DNA of 64,000 bases. Source: Xanthomonas sp. 10-10 (GTDB lineage Bacteria; Pseudomonadota; Gammaproteobacteria; Xanthomonadales; Xanthomonadaceae). The notes under the pieces are model-generated. The model did not search any database, was not told the origin of the DNA, and saw only the letters and a program-made list of their open reading frames with translations. The stretch covers positions 62,001 to 126,000 of the forward strand of contig NZ_CP144460.1 in assembly GCF_040182365.1 (NCBI RefSeq). Direction: 5' to 3'. The position numbers and the translations under genes are program-made. Positions within the stretch are counted from its first letter, which is position 1. Every line of letters begins with the position of its first letter. Positions 18,816-27,523 of the stretch are shown here, piece after piece.

Positions 18816-19958
18816 GTGCATATCATCCTGGCTACCGAGTCGATTCGACACCCGCTTACCGGGGTCGGACGTTATACGCAGGAACTGGCGGTGCACCTGG
18901 CTGCACTGCCGCAGATCGAATCGTTGCAGTACCTGCATGGGCGACGCCTGCTCCAACAGCGACCGAGTCCCGGACCGGCCTCGACCGTTGCGTCGTGGAT
19001 GCGTGATCGTTTCTCGCGGATCGAAGCGGCGACGGACGTCTATCGACGCCTCGGTAATCTGGCCAAGGCGCGTGCCCTTCGCGGCCAGGAGCCGGCGCTG
19101 TTGCATGGCTGCAATTACTACCTCCCTTCGTATGGCGGTCCCAGCGTTGCGACCTTCCACGACATTTCGATCTACCGCTGGCCCGAATGCCACCGCGCCG
19201 ACCGGGTGCGCTACATGCGCAAGGAATTGGCACTGGCGGTGCAACGCGCGCAATTGATCGTAACTGTCTCGGAATTCTCGCGGCAGGAGATCGCTGCGCA
19301 CTTTGCCTTGCCGCTGGAGCGTATCCGTGCAATCCCGCTGGCAGCAGATCCGGCGTTTCGGTCGCATCCCCCGGCCGAGCTAGCCGCACCGCTGCAGGCG
19401 CTGGGCCTGCAGGCCGATGGGTATTGTCTGTGCGTGAGTACCATCGAACCACGCAAGAATATCGACATGCTGCTGACGGCGTACGCGGCCATGCCCGCCG
19501 CCTGGCGTGCGCGCTACCCGTTGGTGATCGCAGGCCACAGCGGCTGGTCCAGCGAGGCGTTGCATGCGCGCATGCGTAATGCCGAACAGGCCGGTTGGCT
19601 GCGCTATCTCGGCTACGTCCCTCAGGACTGTCTGCCGGCGCTGATGGCAGGTGCCCGTCTGTTCGTGTTTCCATCGCTGTACGAAGGGTTTGGCCTGCCG
19701 GTGCTGGAGGCCATGGCCAGCGGTACGCCCGTGCTTTGCTCATCGGCGTCGGCATTGCCGGAGGTGGCGGCCGATGCAGCGATGCTGTTCGATCCTGCCG
19801 ATCCCGGCGCATTGGCCCTGGCGTTGGCAAGGGGCATGGACGATGCGGCCTGGCGTGACGCCGCGCGGCAGGCGGGGCTGCAGCGCGCAGCCCAGTTCAG
19901 CTGGCAGCGTTGCGCGGCGGCGACGGCCGATGCATACCGTGACGTGTTGGCCGCTTGA
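18816..19958 (+). CDS. Glycosyltransferase family 4 (GT-B fold)
   Basis: A 380-residue retaining glycosyltransferase starting at a GTG. The N-terminal Rossmann half begins with a nucleotide-sugar GT pattern (LTGVGRYTQELAVHL). The C-terminal half holds the GT4 signatures: STIEPRKNID near residue 208 and SLYEGFGLPVLEAMASG near residue 288, which includes the EX7E donor-binding motif. The closest general type is a mannosyl- or rhamnosyl-transferase of O-antigen or exopolysaccharide synthesis, acting on the cytoplasmic side of the inner membrane. The acceptor is unknown. It is the first gene of a five-gene plus-strand unit and overlaps the next gene by four bases. Confidence 0.88.
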   Translation: MHIILATESIRHPLTGVGRYTQELAVHLAALPQIESLQYLHGRRLLQQRPSPGPASTVASWMRDRFSRIEAATDVYRRLGNLAKARALRGQEPALLHGCNYYLPSYGGPSVATFHDISIYRWPECHRADRVRYMRKELALAVQRAQLIVTVSEFSRQEIAAHFALPLERIRAIPLAADPAFRSHPPAELAAPLQALGLQADGYCLCVSTIEPRKNIDMLLTAYAAMPAAWRARYPLVIAGHSGWSSEALHARMRNAEQAGWLRYLGYVPQDCLPALMAGARLFVFPSLYEGFGLPVLEAMASGTPVLCSSASALPEVAADAAMLFDPADPGALALALARGMDDAAWRDAARQAGLQRAAQFSWQRCAAATADAYRDVLAA

Positions 19959-21127
19959 GCCTTGCATCTTTCCCGCTACGGGTGCTGCACGTCTACAAGA
20001 CCAGCTTGCCGGAGACCATGGGCGGAACCGAACAAGTGGTGCGCACGCTCGCTACGCAGTCGCATCGGTACGCTGTGGACAGCGAGGTGGTGACACTGTG
20101 CGCCGATGGACGCCTGGCGGGTATCAGCATGCAGGGACCCTACACGCTGCACCGCTTTCGACGCGACTTCGAATTGGCATCGATGCCGGTGTCGCTGCGC
20201 TTGCTGCGCCAGTTCGCGCGCCTGGCCCGCGGCTTCGACCTGATCCATTATCATTTCCCGTGGCCGTTCATGGATGTGCTGCACCTGGCGAGTGCCGTTC
20301 GAACGCCTTCGGTGCTGACGTATCACTCCGACATCGTGCGGCAACGACGGTTGCTGCGCCTGTATCGGCCGCTGCAGCAGCGGTTCCTCGACCGCGTCGA
20401 CCATATCGTTGCGACATCGCCGAATTACCGCGCCACCAGCCCGGTTCTGGCCGATTTTCAGGCCAAGCTGAGCGTGATACCGATCGGACTGGACCAATCC
20501 AGCCACCATACTCCGGACGCCGAACGTGCGCAGACCTGGCGCATGCGCCTGGGCCCGCGATTCCTGTTGTTCGTCGGCGTGTTGCGCTACTACAAGGGTC
20601 TGCAATACCTGCTGCAGGCCCTGCGCGAGACACAGATCCCGGTGGCCATCGTTGGAGACGGACCGGAAGGCGCGCGCTTGCGCCAGCAGGCGCGGCAGCT
20701 CGGCCTGGCCCACGTCCACTTTCTGGGCGTGCTGGACGATGCCGACAAGCATGCCTTGCTGTCGCTGTGCGAAGGGCTGGTATTTCCATCGCATCTGCGC
20801 TCGGAGGCGTTCGGCATCACCTTGCTGGAGGCGGCGATGCATGCCAAACCGATGATTTCCTGTGAAATCGGCACCGGGACCAGTTTTGTGAACGTGGCGG
20901 GACAGACCGGCCTGGTGGTGGCGCCTGCAGATCCGGTGGCCTTACGCGATGCAATGCGTTATCTATGGAACCATCCGCAGGTGGCCAACGCATTGGGGCA
21001 GGAGGCGTTGAGCCGTTATCGGCAGTACTTCACCGGCGCGGCGATGGTGCGTTCCTATGCCACGCTTTATCGCCAGGTGCACGGTGCCGCGAGCGGAGCT
21101 GCCACTCTTGTAGGAAACCAGGGATGA
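19955..21127 (+). CDS. Glycosyltransferase family 4
   Basis: A 390-residue GT4 enzyme. The start is a TTG at 19955 that overlaps the previous stop (TTGA), indicating coupled translation. The N-terminal half opens LRVLHVYKTSLPETMGGTEQVV, a donor-domain pattern of the family. The C-terminal half has FVGVLRYYKGLQYLL near residue 205 and SEAFGITLLEA with the EX7E pattern near residue 283. It probably adds one sugar to the lipid-linked repeat unit. The gene lies between another GT4 and the initiating glycosylphosphotransferase, so it is part of the same assembly line. The sugar specificity is not visible. Confidence 0.88.
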   Translation: MSLASFPLRVLHVYKTSLPETMGGTEQVVRTLATQSHRYAVDSEVVTLCADGRLAGISMQGPYTLHRFRRDFELASMPVSLRLLRQFARLARGFDLIHYHFPWPFMDVLHLASAVRTPSVLTYHSDIVRQRRLLRLYRPLQQRFLDRVDHIVATSPNYRATSPVLADFQAKLSVIPIGLDQSSHHTPDAERAQTWRMRLGPRFLLFVGVLRYYKGLQYLLQALRETQIPVAIVGDGPEGARLRQQARQLGLAHVHFLGVLDDADKHALLSLCEGLVFPSHLRSEAFGITLLEAAMHAKPMISCEIGTGTSFVNVAGQTGLVVAPADPVALRDAMRYLWNHPQVANALGQEALSRYRQYFTGAAMVRSYATLYRQVHGAASGAATLVGNQG

Positions 21128-21193
21128 AGGGAGAGGGATGCTGATCCATCCACGCGTAGGCTCGACTGTCCATCGCCAGGCTGCGGTCACTGG

Positions 21194-22603
21194 ATGAGCT
21201 CGCTCGATCCACTGCTGCCGCGCGCCGCCGTTGTGCCCAGGCGATCTGGTGATCTGCTTGGGTCAGTTGCCGGTCTGGCGAAAATCGCCGACATGGGCGT
21301 GGTGGTCGGCACCGGGTTGTTTGCCTATGCCATGCGAGTCGGTCAACCGGCATTGCCGCAGGCACCCCGCTATACGTACGCGCTGCTCGCTGCCGCGGCG
21401 CTGACGCTGCTGGTGTTCGGGCGCCTGTCGCTCTATCGCCAGGGGCCTCAGCTGGCGCCGACGATGGTAGCGGGGCGCGTGTTGACGGGGTGGGCGATCG
21501 TGCTGAGCGTGTTGATGTCGATCAGCTTTCTGAGCGCAACCGGCGCGGCGTTCTCGCGTCTGTGGTTCCTTTACTGGGCTGGATGCGGCGGTATCGGTCT
21601 GCTGGGCGTGCGACAAGCCATGAAGGGTGCACTTGCCTGGTTGTATCGCCACAACATCGGGCGGCGGCGTATCGCCCTGCTCGGTCCGCCCGAGCGCACC
21701 GCCGAGCTGGTGACGAGGATCCAGCAGCAGCCGTGCTCCGGGATCGAATTGCTCCAGGTACCGTCTGACCTCGCGCTCGGCAGCATGGCTGGATTGTCGT
21801 GCTGGCTGGAAGCCCGGCATGTCCGAGACGTGTGGGTCACATGGCCGATGCGCGAAGAGGCGCGGCTTCGCCAAAGCATCGCCCAACTGGATGCGTGCTG
21901 CGTGGATGCACGCTGGATTCCGGATCTGTCCGCAGTTCGTCCGGGTCAGTCGTGCCTGGAAGACGTAATTGGCTTGCCGATGATGTCACTGTCGGTACGC
22001 CCGCTGACGGGCATGTCGCGCATGCTGAAGGAGGCGATGGACCGTGTGTTGGCCACCGCGATCGTGGTGATCAGCGCCCCGCTCATGCTGGCTCTGGCCG
22101 CGGGCGTCAAGCTCTCCGGCCCCGGGCCGGTGCTGTTCCGGCAAATGCGTCATGGATGGGACGGGCGCCCGTTCCAGTTATGGAAGTTCCGCAGCATGCA
22201 GGTGCACGATGCGGCAATCGCAGCGCCGCAAACCAGGCGGGGAGACCCTCGGGTCACCCGCTTCGGGGCGTTTCTGCGGCGCACCAGCCTGGACGAATTG
22301 CCGCAGTTCCTCAATGTTCTTCAAGGGCACATGGCCATTGTTGGCCCGCGTCCGCACGCGGTCGCTCACAACGCGCAATACCAGCAATTGGTGCCGAACT
22401 ATCTGCAACGTCAGCGGGTCAAGCCGGGCATCACCGGCTGGGCGCAGGTCAACGGCCTACGCGGCGAGACCGATACCGTGGAGAAAATGCACCAACGCGT
22501 CCAGCACGATCTTTCCTACATCCAGCATTGGTCGCTCTGGCTGGATCTGAGCATCATCGCGCAGACCTGCGTGATCGTGCTGTTTGACCGCGACGCCTAT
22601 TGA
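21194..22603 (+). CDS. Undecaprenyl-phosphate glycosylphosphotransferase (WcaJ/GumD type)
   Basis: A 469-residue polyprenyl glycosylphosphotransferase, the enzyme that starts a repeat unit by moving a sugar-1-phosphate onto undecaprenyl phosphate in the inner membrane. The N-terminal third has four transmembrane helices (about 30-145), then a nucleotide-binding-like segment. A further helix near 280 leads into the catalytic bacterial-sugar-transferase domain. Motifs seen are KFRSMQ (from about residue 331), RRTSLDELPQFLNVLQG, VGPRPH and KPGITGWAQVNGLRGETDT. The length matches UDP-glucose-using WcaJ/GumD enzymes, so glucose or galactose is the likely first sugar (inference). It is not part of a gum cluster, since the gum neighbours are absent. 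Confidence 0.93.
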   Translation: MSSLDPLLPRAAVVPRRSGDLLGSVAGLAKIADMGVVVGTGLFAYAMRVGQPALPQAPRYTYALLAAAALTLLVFGRLSLYRQGPQLAPTMVAGRVLTGWAIVLSVLMSISFLSATGAAFSRLWFLYWAGCGGIGLLGVRQAMKGALAWLYRHNIGRRRIALLGPPERTAELVTRIQQQPCSGIELLQVPSDLALGSMAGLSCWLEARHVRDVWVTWPMREEARLRQSIAQLDACCVDARWIPDLSAVRPGQSCLEDVIGLPMMSLSVRPLTGMSRMLKEAMDRVLATAIVVISAPLMLALAAGVKLSGPGPVLFRQMRHGWDGRPFQLWKFRSMQVHDAAIAAPQTRRGDPRVTRFGAFLRRTSLDELPQFLNVLQGHMAIVGPRPHAVAHNAQYQQLVPNYLQRQRVKPGITGWAQVNGLRGETDTVEKMHQRVQHDLSYIQHWSLWLDLSIIAQTCVIVLFDRDAY

Positions 22604-22621
22604 ACCCGGATCGGGAGTCCC

Positions 22622-23740
22622 ATGCACATCACCTATGTTCTCGGCACCCGCCCGGAAATCATCAAACTGGCCTCGCTGATCGCTGCCAGTCTGCGCGATG
22701 GGCTGCATTTTTCGATTGTCCATACCAATCAGCATTACGACGAAGCGATGGACCGGGTGTTCTTCGACGAGCTGGGCCTGCCTCCGGCCGATTACAATCT
22801 CGGCGTAGGCTCCGCGCCGCATGGCGTGCAGATCGGACGGATGCTGTGCGGAATCGAGCCGGTGCTGGCGAAGCTGCAGCCGGATGTCGTGGTGGTGCAA
22901 GGCGACACCAATAGCGCCTTGGCTGGCGCCATGGCTGCCAACAAATTGGAGATCGCCGTTGCCCACGTCGAGGCCGGGCTGCGCAGTCGCGATCGCAGCA
23001 TGCCCGAGGAAGTCAATCGCGTTCTGATCGACCACTTGTCCGATTACCTGTTCTGCCCAACCGCACTGCAGGCGCAGATCCTGCACGACGAAGGTCTGAC
23101 CGGTGCACGCATCCGCATCACCGGTAACACCGTCGCCGATGCGACGCTGGCGCACGCCCAGACCGCACTGCGACGGTCGACGATCCTGCAACGCCTGGGG
23201 CTACCTGAAGGCGGCTATCACCTGCTCACCTGCCACCGCCGGTCCAATACCGAAGACCCCGCGCATTTTGCTGCCCTGATGCAGGCAGTCACCTCGATCT
23301 CCGAGGCCGAAGGCCTGCCGTTGGTGTTTCCGATGCACCCGCGCCTGGACGCGCTGGGAAGCGCTGCGGCCCAGCGGCATCGGGCGTTGCGCGCGATTGG
23401 GCCGGTCGGTTATCTGGATATGCTGGCACTCCAGCAGGGCGCGGCCCTGATCATGACCGATAGCGGCGGTATCCAGGAGGAGGCCTGCATCCTGCAGCGC
23501 AAATGTCTGGTGCTGCGCACCAATACCGAGCGGCCGGAAACCTTGCAGATCGGTGGGGCGGAACTCCCCCACGGCCTGGACGAAGTTGCGCTGCGCTCCG
23601 CCGCCGATCGTCTGCTGCGACGCTCGGTAACATGGCGCAACCCGTTCGGCGATGGACATGCGTTTCGCTGCATCCTCGATACGCTGTTGGCGCGGGACGA
23701 ACGGGCCTACGCGCCGCGTCAACGCCTGCAGCACGCGTGA
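22622..23740 (+). CDS. wecB: UDP-N-acetylglucosamine 2-epimerase (non-hydrolysing)
   Basis: A 372-residue UDP-GlcNAc 2-epimerase that reversibly converts UDP-GlcNAc to UDP-ManNAc in the cytoplasm. Family landmarks are present: the N-terminal GTRPEIIKLA, NQHYDEAM, VQGDTNSALAGA near residue 95, HVEAGLRSRDRSMPEE near 117, and TDSGGIQEEA near 280. The length is normal. It starts at the ATG 18 bases after the glycosylphosphotransferase stop. No UDP-ManNAc dehydrogenase is in the window, so the product is presumably used as ManNAc, and the WecG/TagA-type transferase at 25662-26444 is the obvious consumer. Confidence 0.94.
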   Translation: MHITYVLGTRPEIIKLASLIAASLRDGLHFSIVHTNQHYDEAMDRVFFDELGLPPADYNLGVGSAPHGVQIGRMLCGIEPVLAKLQPDVVVVQGDTNSALAGAMAANKLEIAVAHVEAGLRSRDRSMPEEVNRVLIDHLSDYLFCPTALQAQILHDEGLTGARIRITGNTVADATLAHAQTALRRSTILQRLGLPEGGYHLLTCHRRSNTEDPAHFAALMQAVTSISEAEGLPLVFPMHPRLDALGSAAAQRHRALRAIGPVGYLDMLALQQGAALIMTDSGGIQEEACILQRKCLVLRTNTERPETLQIGGAELPHGLDEVALRSAADRLLRRSVTWRNPFGDGHAFRCILDTLLARDERAYAPRQRLQHA

Positions 23741-23753
23741 GCATGTCGCGTCG

Positions 23754-24428
23754 ATGGCACTGACTGCGCAAGCCGATTACAACGACGCCAATTCGCTCAG
23801 TGCGCGACTGCGTGCACGGCGCTTGCGCGTGTTCCTGGAGATGGTACGCGCCTGCCATCGGCGCCAAGGTTATTGCCGGGTGATCGACGTCGGCGGCACG
23901 CTCGCCTACTGGGCGCACGTGCCGGACGCCTTCTTCGCCGAACACGCCTGCGAAGTGACCGTGGTCAATCTCGACAACTCCGCGCAGCCGACCGCGCGCC
24001 CGTCTCTGCGTGCGCAGCAGGGCGACGGCTGTGCGTTGGCGTTCGCCGACAACGCCTTTGACATCGCTCACTCCAATTCGGTGATCGAGCACGTGGGCGA
24101 TGCCGCGCGCACGCGCGCATTTGCAGACGAAATCCGTCGCGTGGCCCCGCAGTACTATGTGCAGACGCCCAATTACTGGTTTCCGGTCGAGCCGCATTAT
24201 CTGGCGCCCGGCGTTCAATTCCTGCCACGCGCCTGGCAGGCAGAGTTGTTGTACCGGGTTCCCCTGGGCCGCATCGATCGACCGCAGACGCGGGCGCAGG
24301 CGCGTTGTTTCGTGGACGATATCCGCCTGCTGCGCAGGCGCGACATGGCGCGCCTGTTCCCGGACGCTGCGCTGGTCGCCGAGCGCTGGTACGGCCTCAA
24401 TAAGTCCTGGATTGCGGTGCGTCGCTGA
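23754..24428 (+). CDS. Class I SAM-dependent methyltransferase
   Basis: A 224-residue methyltransferase, starting at the ATG 13 bases after wecB. The SAM-binding motif I is CRVIDVGGTLAYW near residue 42. VVNLDN lies at motif II, and the fourth-strand region reads FDIAHSNSVIEHVGD, the methyltransferase_11 pattern. The enzyme probably O-methylates a sugar of the repeat unit or caps the glycan. It is the last gene of the plus-strand arm, and its final 32 bases overlap the end of the convergent O-antigen-ligase-family gene. Confidence 0.85.
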   Translation: MALTAQADYNDANSLSARLRARRLRVFLEMVRACHRRQGYCRVIDVGGTLAYWAHVPDAFFAEHACEVTVVNLDNSAQPTARPSLRAQQGDGCALAFADNAFDIAHSNSVIEHVGDAARTRAFADEIRRVAPQYYVQTPNYWFPVEPHYLAPGVQFLPRAWQAELLYRVPLGRIDRPQTRAQARCFVDDIRLLRRRDMARLFPDAALVAERWYGLNKSWIAVRR

Positions 24429-25665
24429 GCACGCTGTGGCGGGCGTACAGCAGGGCGAGGGCCAACGCCGCATGCAGGGAAAAGGGATAGAACAACAGAT
24501 AGAAATCGAACACGTTCAAGCCGGCCAGGAACAACAACCAGATCAGCGCCCAGCCGCGTTCGGCGGGATTGCGTAGCAGCGGTGCCCAGAGCGCCCACAG
24601 CAGGCACAGACATGCCAGCAATCCGCATAGGCCGGTTTCCGACAGCACCGCCAGCAGACCGTTGTGCGCATGCAGTTCGCCACGATCGAAGCGGCCACCG
24701 GTGTAATCGGGTACCAGAAACTGGAACACGCCAGCACCGAGCCCGAACCAGGGATGGCTGCGCCATGCCTCGAACGCGCCGGACCACAGATAGGTGCGTC
24801 CCAGCGTGAGCGCGGTCAGCGTGTTTTCGTGCACCGCACTGGTCATCTCCGCGTAGCGTTGGCGCAGGACGAAGGCGGCAACGGCCAGCAGGCCGAGCGA
24901 GGCGATCCAGGCCGTGCGTCGGACAGGGCGTGGCCCGCCGCGGCGCGACCACGCCCACCAGGCGATCAACGCGGCCACCGGCAACAACGGGTTGCGGACC
25001 TCACTCAATGCCAGCGCGGCGACGGCAGCCATCACTGCCGCAGCCAGTACCTTGCGACCGACCTCGTTGCGCTGGTACAGCTGGATCGTCAGCAACGCCA
25101 CGATGACGGAGGTTGCCGCCAGCAGTGCCGGATGGTCGTACATGCCTGATACCCGCGGCAGGTACTTGAAGCTGTCCTGTGCATGGAAGGCCAGCGACCA
25201 CTCCAGCGCTGGCGGCCACTGCAGCCGCACGGCCATGCCCAGCGCCAGATTGATCCATACCGCAATCAACGCAGCCAGTGTTGCCGCGCGTGGCCAGCGT
25301 GGCGAAGCCACCGCCAGATTGAGCAATGCCCATAGCCACAGCAAGGCGGTGGCGTAACGCACGGCATACTTGAATGCCAATGCCGGGTGGTCCGATGCCA
25401 GGACCGACGCTGCCAGCGCGGCCATGCACAGCAGGATCGACAGCAGTGGCCAGCGCAGGCATGCGGGAACGCCATGCCGCCACAGCGCCCATGCGCTCAG
25501 GCCGAGCGCGGCGCCGCGGATGGCCATCGATCCCAACGACAGACCGACCCCGAAGTAGCGTCCGGTCAGCACGACTTGCTGCAGACAGAACAGCAGATAG
25601 AGGCCCAGGCAGATGACCACCAGCCCGGTCTGCGCTGGCCGGGGCGCAGCCGCGCCCGTTGTCAT
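24397..25665 (-). CDS. O-antigen ligase family (Wzy_C) membrane protein
   Basis: A 422-residue protein with about ten to twelve hydrophobic helices and the large periplasmic loop of the Wzy_C family. The loop contains HAHNGLLAVLSETG, the conserved His-Asn motif of ligases and polymerases. Its ATG overlaps the WecG-type gene stop (ATGA), so it is co-translated. Together with the second protein of the same family at 27524-28864, one is likely the repeat-unit polymerase and the other a ligase that transfers glycan to lipid A or to a protein. The sequence alone does not decide which. The gene ends tail-to-tail with the plus-arm methyltransferase. Confidence 0.87.
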   Translation of the reverse strand: MTTGAAAPRPAQTGLVVICLGLYLLFCLQQVVLTGRYFGVGLSLGSMAIRGAALGLSAWALWRHGVPACLRWPLLSILLCMAALAASVLASDHPALAFKYAVRYATALLWLWALLNLAVASPRWPRAATLAALIAVWINLALGMAVRLQWPPALEWSLAFHAQDSFKYLPRVSGMYDHPALLAATSVIVALLTIQLYQRNEVGRKVLAAAVMAAVAALALSEVRNPLLPVAALIAWWAWSRRGGPRPVRRTAWIASLGLLAVAAFVLRQRYAEMTSAVHENTLTALTLGRTYLWSGAFEAWRSHPWFGLGAGVFQFLVPDYTGGRFDRGELHAHNGLLAVLSETGLCGLLACLCLLWALWAPLLRNPAERGWALIWLLFLAGLNVFDFYLLFYPFSLHAALALALLYARHSVLSDAPQSRTY

Positions 25666-26444
25666 GTATTCCAGGTCGTGAGCGCCTGCGCGCGGTAGCG
25701 TCTGCTGAGACGCGCGCGCAGCAACAGCAACAGATACGCACCATTGGTGCGCAGATAGCGCCAGGCCAGGCGGCGTGGTTCCAGCGCAAGCCGAAACAGC
25801 CACTCCATGCCAAAACGCTGCATCAGTCGCGGCGCCCGCGGCAACATTCCCGACAGCACGTCGAACGAGCCGCCCACCCCCATGGCCACCGGGACACCCA
25901 GCGTCTGCCAGTGTTTCTCCAGGAACAGCTCCTTCTTTGGCGAGCTGATGCCGACGAAGAGATAGCGCGCACCGGACTGACGGATCGCCGCGACGACCGA
26001 GTGTTCTTCGGCATCGCTGAAATAGCCATCGCGCACGCCGGCAATATGCAGCCCGGGCCACGCCGTGCGCAGGCGCTCGGCGGCGGCGGCCACCACCGCC
26101 GGACGGGCGCCGAGCAGATAGACCCCGGCGCCGCTGCTGGCAGCCTGACTGCACATGTCCTGCATCAGATCGATACCGGCCCGGCGCGAGGGTACGTCCG
26201 CCCCGAACCAGTGCAAGCCCAGGCTGATGCCTGCGCCATCGATGTGCACCACCTCGGCCTGTTCCAATGCCTGTCGCAACGGCAACTGGGCACGCGCATC
26301 GATCAGCTTGGCCACGTTCAGGCCCTCCACCCGGATCGGCGCGCCGCCTTCGGCGGCATGCTGCGCACGCAGCAGGATCTGCGCGGGGGGAACGAGGTCC
26401 AACGGACATCCGAAAAAGGACAGGCGAGCAGGTGGTCTGGTCAC
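25662..26444 (-). CDS. WecG/TagA/CpsF family glycosyltransferase (GT26)
   Basis: A 260-residue GT26 enzyme, starting at a GTG that overlaps the previous stop (GTGA). Longer in-frame readings upstream are shadows of other genes. The family transfers ManNAc, ManNAcA or glucuronate to a lipid-linked acceptor on the inner membrane face. Landmarks are the N-terminal VVHIDGAGISLGLHW, AGVRDGYF, the conserved VGISSPKKELFLEKHW, and MGVGGSFDVLSG. The C-terminal tail is basic and probably membrane-associated (EPRRLAWRYLRTNGAYLLLL). With wecB across the convergent junction, ManNAc is the favoured donor sugar. GumM of the xanthan pathway belongs to the same family. Confidence 0.92.
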   Translation of the reverse strand: MTRPPARLSFFGCPLDLVPPAQILLRAQHAAEGGAPIRVEGLNVAKLIDARAQLPLRQALEQAEVVHIDGAGISLGLHWFGADVPSRRAGIDLMQDMCSQAASSGAGVYLLGARPAVVAAAAERLRTAWPGLHIAGVRDGYFSDAEEHSVVAAIRQSGARYLFVGISSPKKELFLEKHWQTLGVPVAMGVGGSFDVLSGMLPRAPRLMQRFGMEWLFRLALEPRRLAWRYLRTNGAYLLLLLRARLSRRYRAQALTTWNT

Positions 26445-27520
26445 GTTGCGGGTTCCTGTGCGGCCTGCCCATCGTACAGTGCCAGCACCTGCGCCCGCAG
26501 GCCTTCCCAGGTGAAGTCCGCCTGGACGTGCGCCATACGTTCCGGCCCGATCCTCTGCTGTCGCTGCACGTCGATGCATGCGGCCAGCGCAGCGCTGTCG
26601 CCGAGCCGGTGCAATGCCGCCTGCAGGCCGATCTGGGCAAGGATCGAGCGATTGCCGGGAATGTCGCTGGCAACCACCGGGCAGCCGAGCAGCAGCATTT
26701 CGATCAATACGGTCGGCATGCCTTCCACTGCCGAAGGCAGAACGAAGACATCGGCCAGTGCCGCCATCGTCGCCACCTCGGCATCGCTGACGAAGCCGTA
26801 GAAGTGCACGCGTGCGGAAACACCCAACGCCACCGCACAGGCCTCCAGACGTGCCCGATCCGGTCCGCGACCCACGACGTGCAGCACTGCCGCGTCCATG
26901 TTCGGCTCGGTGAGCGCTGCGATCGCATCCTGCAGCCGTTTGACCGCATCCAGTCGGCCGACCGACAACAGCGCAGGCGTGCCGCGCAGTGGCGGGCTCG
27001 CCGTCGCGGGCAGGCACTGCTCGGCGGCCAGCACGGCATTGGGCAGCAGCAGTGCCCGCCTGGGCGACAGTCGCCGTCGCGAGAGATAGTCCAGCCAATA
27101 GGCGGATAACAGCACGGTCGGTAGCGCGCTTCGCAGCAGCGGCTTCTCGACGAGGTGGTCCCAGCACCACTTGCGCACGCGCTTGCTCATCGCAGGATCG
27201 TCGTCGTAATAGCAGTGCGGGGTGTAGATCAGACGCTTGCCGCGCAGCCGGGCCACTGCGGCGGCGACGGCGGCAATGGGGGTGCGCGCACCGTGCACGT
27301 GCACCACATCGGCCCAGCCGACGTGGTGCCACAGTTGCCATGCCGTCGCGCGGACCACCGCGTAGCCCTGCGGCGAGACACTGCTGTCGGTCAGCGGTGC
27401 CAGGATCCGCAGCGTATGGCCGGCCTGGGTCAGGATCACCGCCAGCCCATGGATATGGCGCGCCACCCCACCGCCGCCGCCATGGGGCGCGAAATCCTTG
27501 TACACGTGCAGGATGCGCAT
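26441..27520 (-). CDS. Glycosyltransferase family 4
   Basis: A 359-residue GT4 enzyme starting at the ATG at 27520, three bases after the stop of the upstream polymerase gene. It begins MRILHVYKDFAPHGGGGG, the glycine-rich N-terminal loop of the family. The donor domain has LSVGRLDAVKRLQDAI near residue 190 and PSAVEGMPTVLIEMLLLGCPV near residue 265, a variant of the EX7E motif. Cytoplasmic face of the inner membrane; the sugar is unknown. Confidence 0.88.
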   Translation of the reverse strand: MRILHVYKDFAPHGGGGGVARHIHGLAVILTQAGHTLRILAPLTDSSVSPQGYAVVRATAWQLWHHVGWADVVHVHGARTPIAAVAAAVARLRGKRLIYTPHCYYDDDPAMSKRVRKWCWDHLVEKPLLRSALPTVLLSAYWLDYLSRRRLSPRRALLLPNAVLAAEQCLPATASPPLRGTPALLSVGRLDAVKRLQDAIAALTEPNMDAAVLHVVGRGPDRARLEACAVALGVSARVHFYGFVSDAEVATMAALADVFVLPSAVEGMPTVLIEMLLLGCPVVASDIPGNRSILAQIGLQAALHRLGDSAALAACIDVQRQQRIGPERMAHVQADFTWEGLRAQVLALYDGQAAQEPAT

Positions 27521-27523
27521 CGC

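Noticed and set aside
18816..26444. The xanthan gum cluster
   Set aside because: A GumD-type and a GumM-family gene are present, but the gum gene order and the acetyl/pyruvyl transferases are missing, and wecB, Wzz-like and other genes do not belong there.
24397..26673. A long N-terminal extension of the O-antigen-ligase-family protein
   Set aside because: The ATG at 25665 overlaps the upstream stop, and the extension lies antiparallel to nothing known and over the WecG-type gene in another frame.
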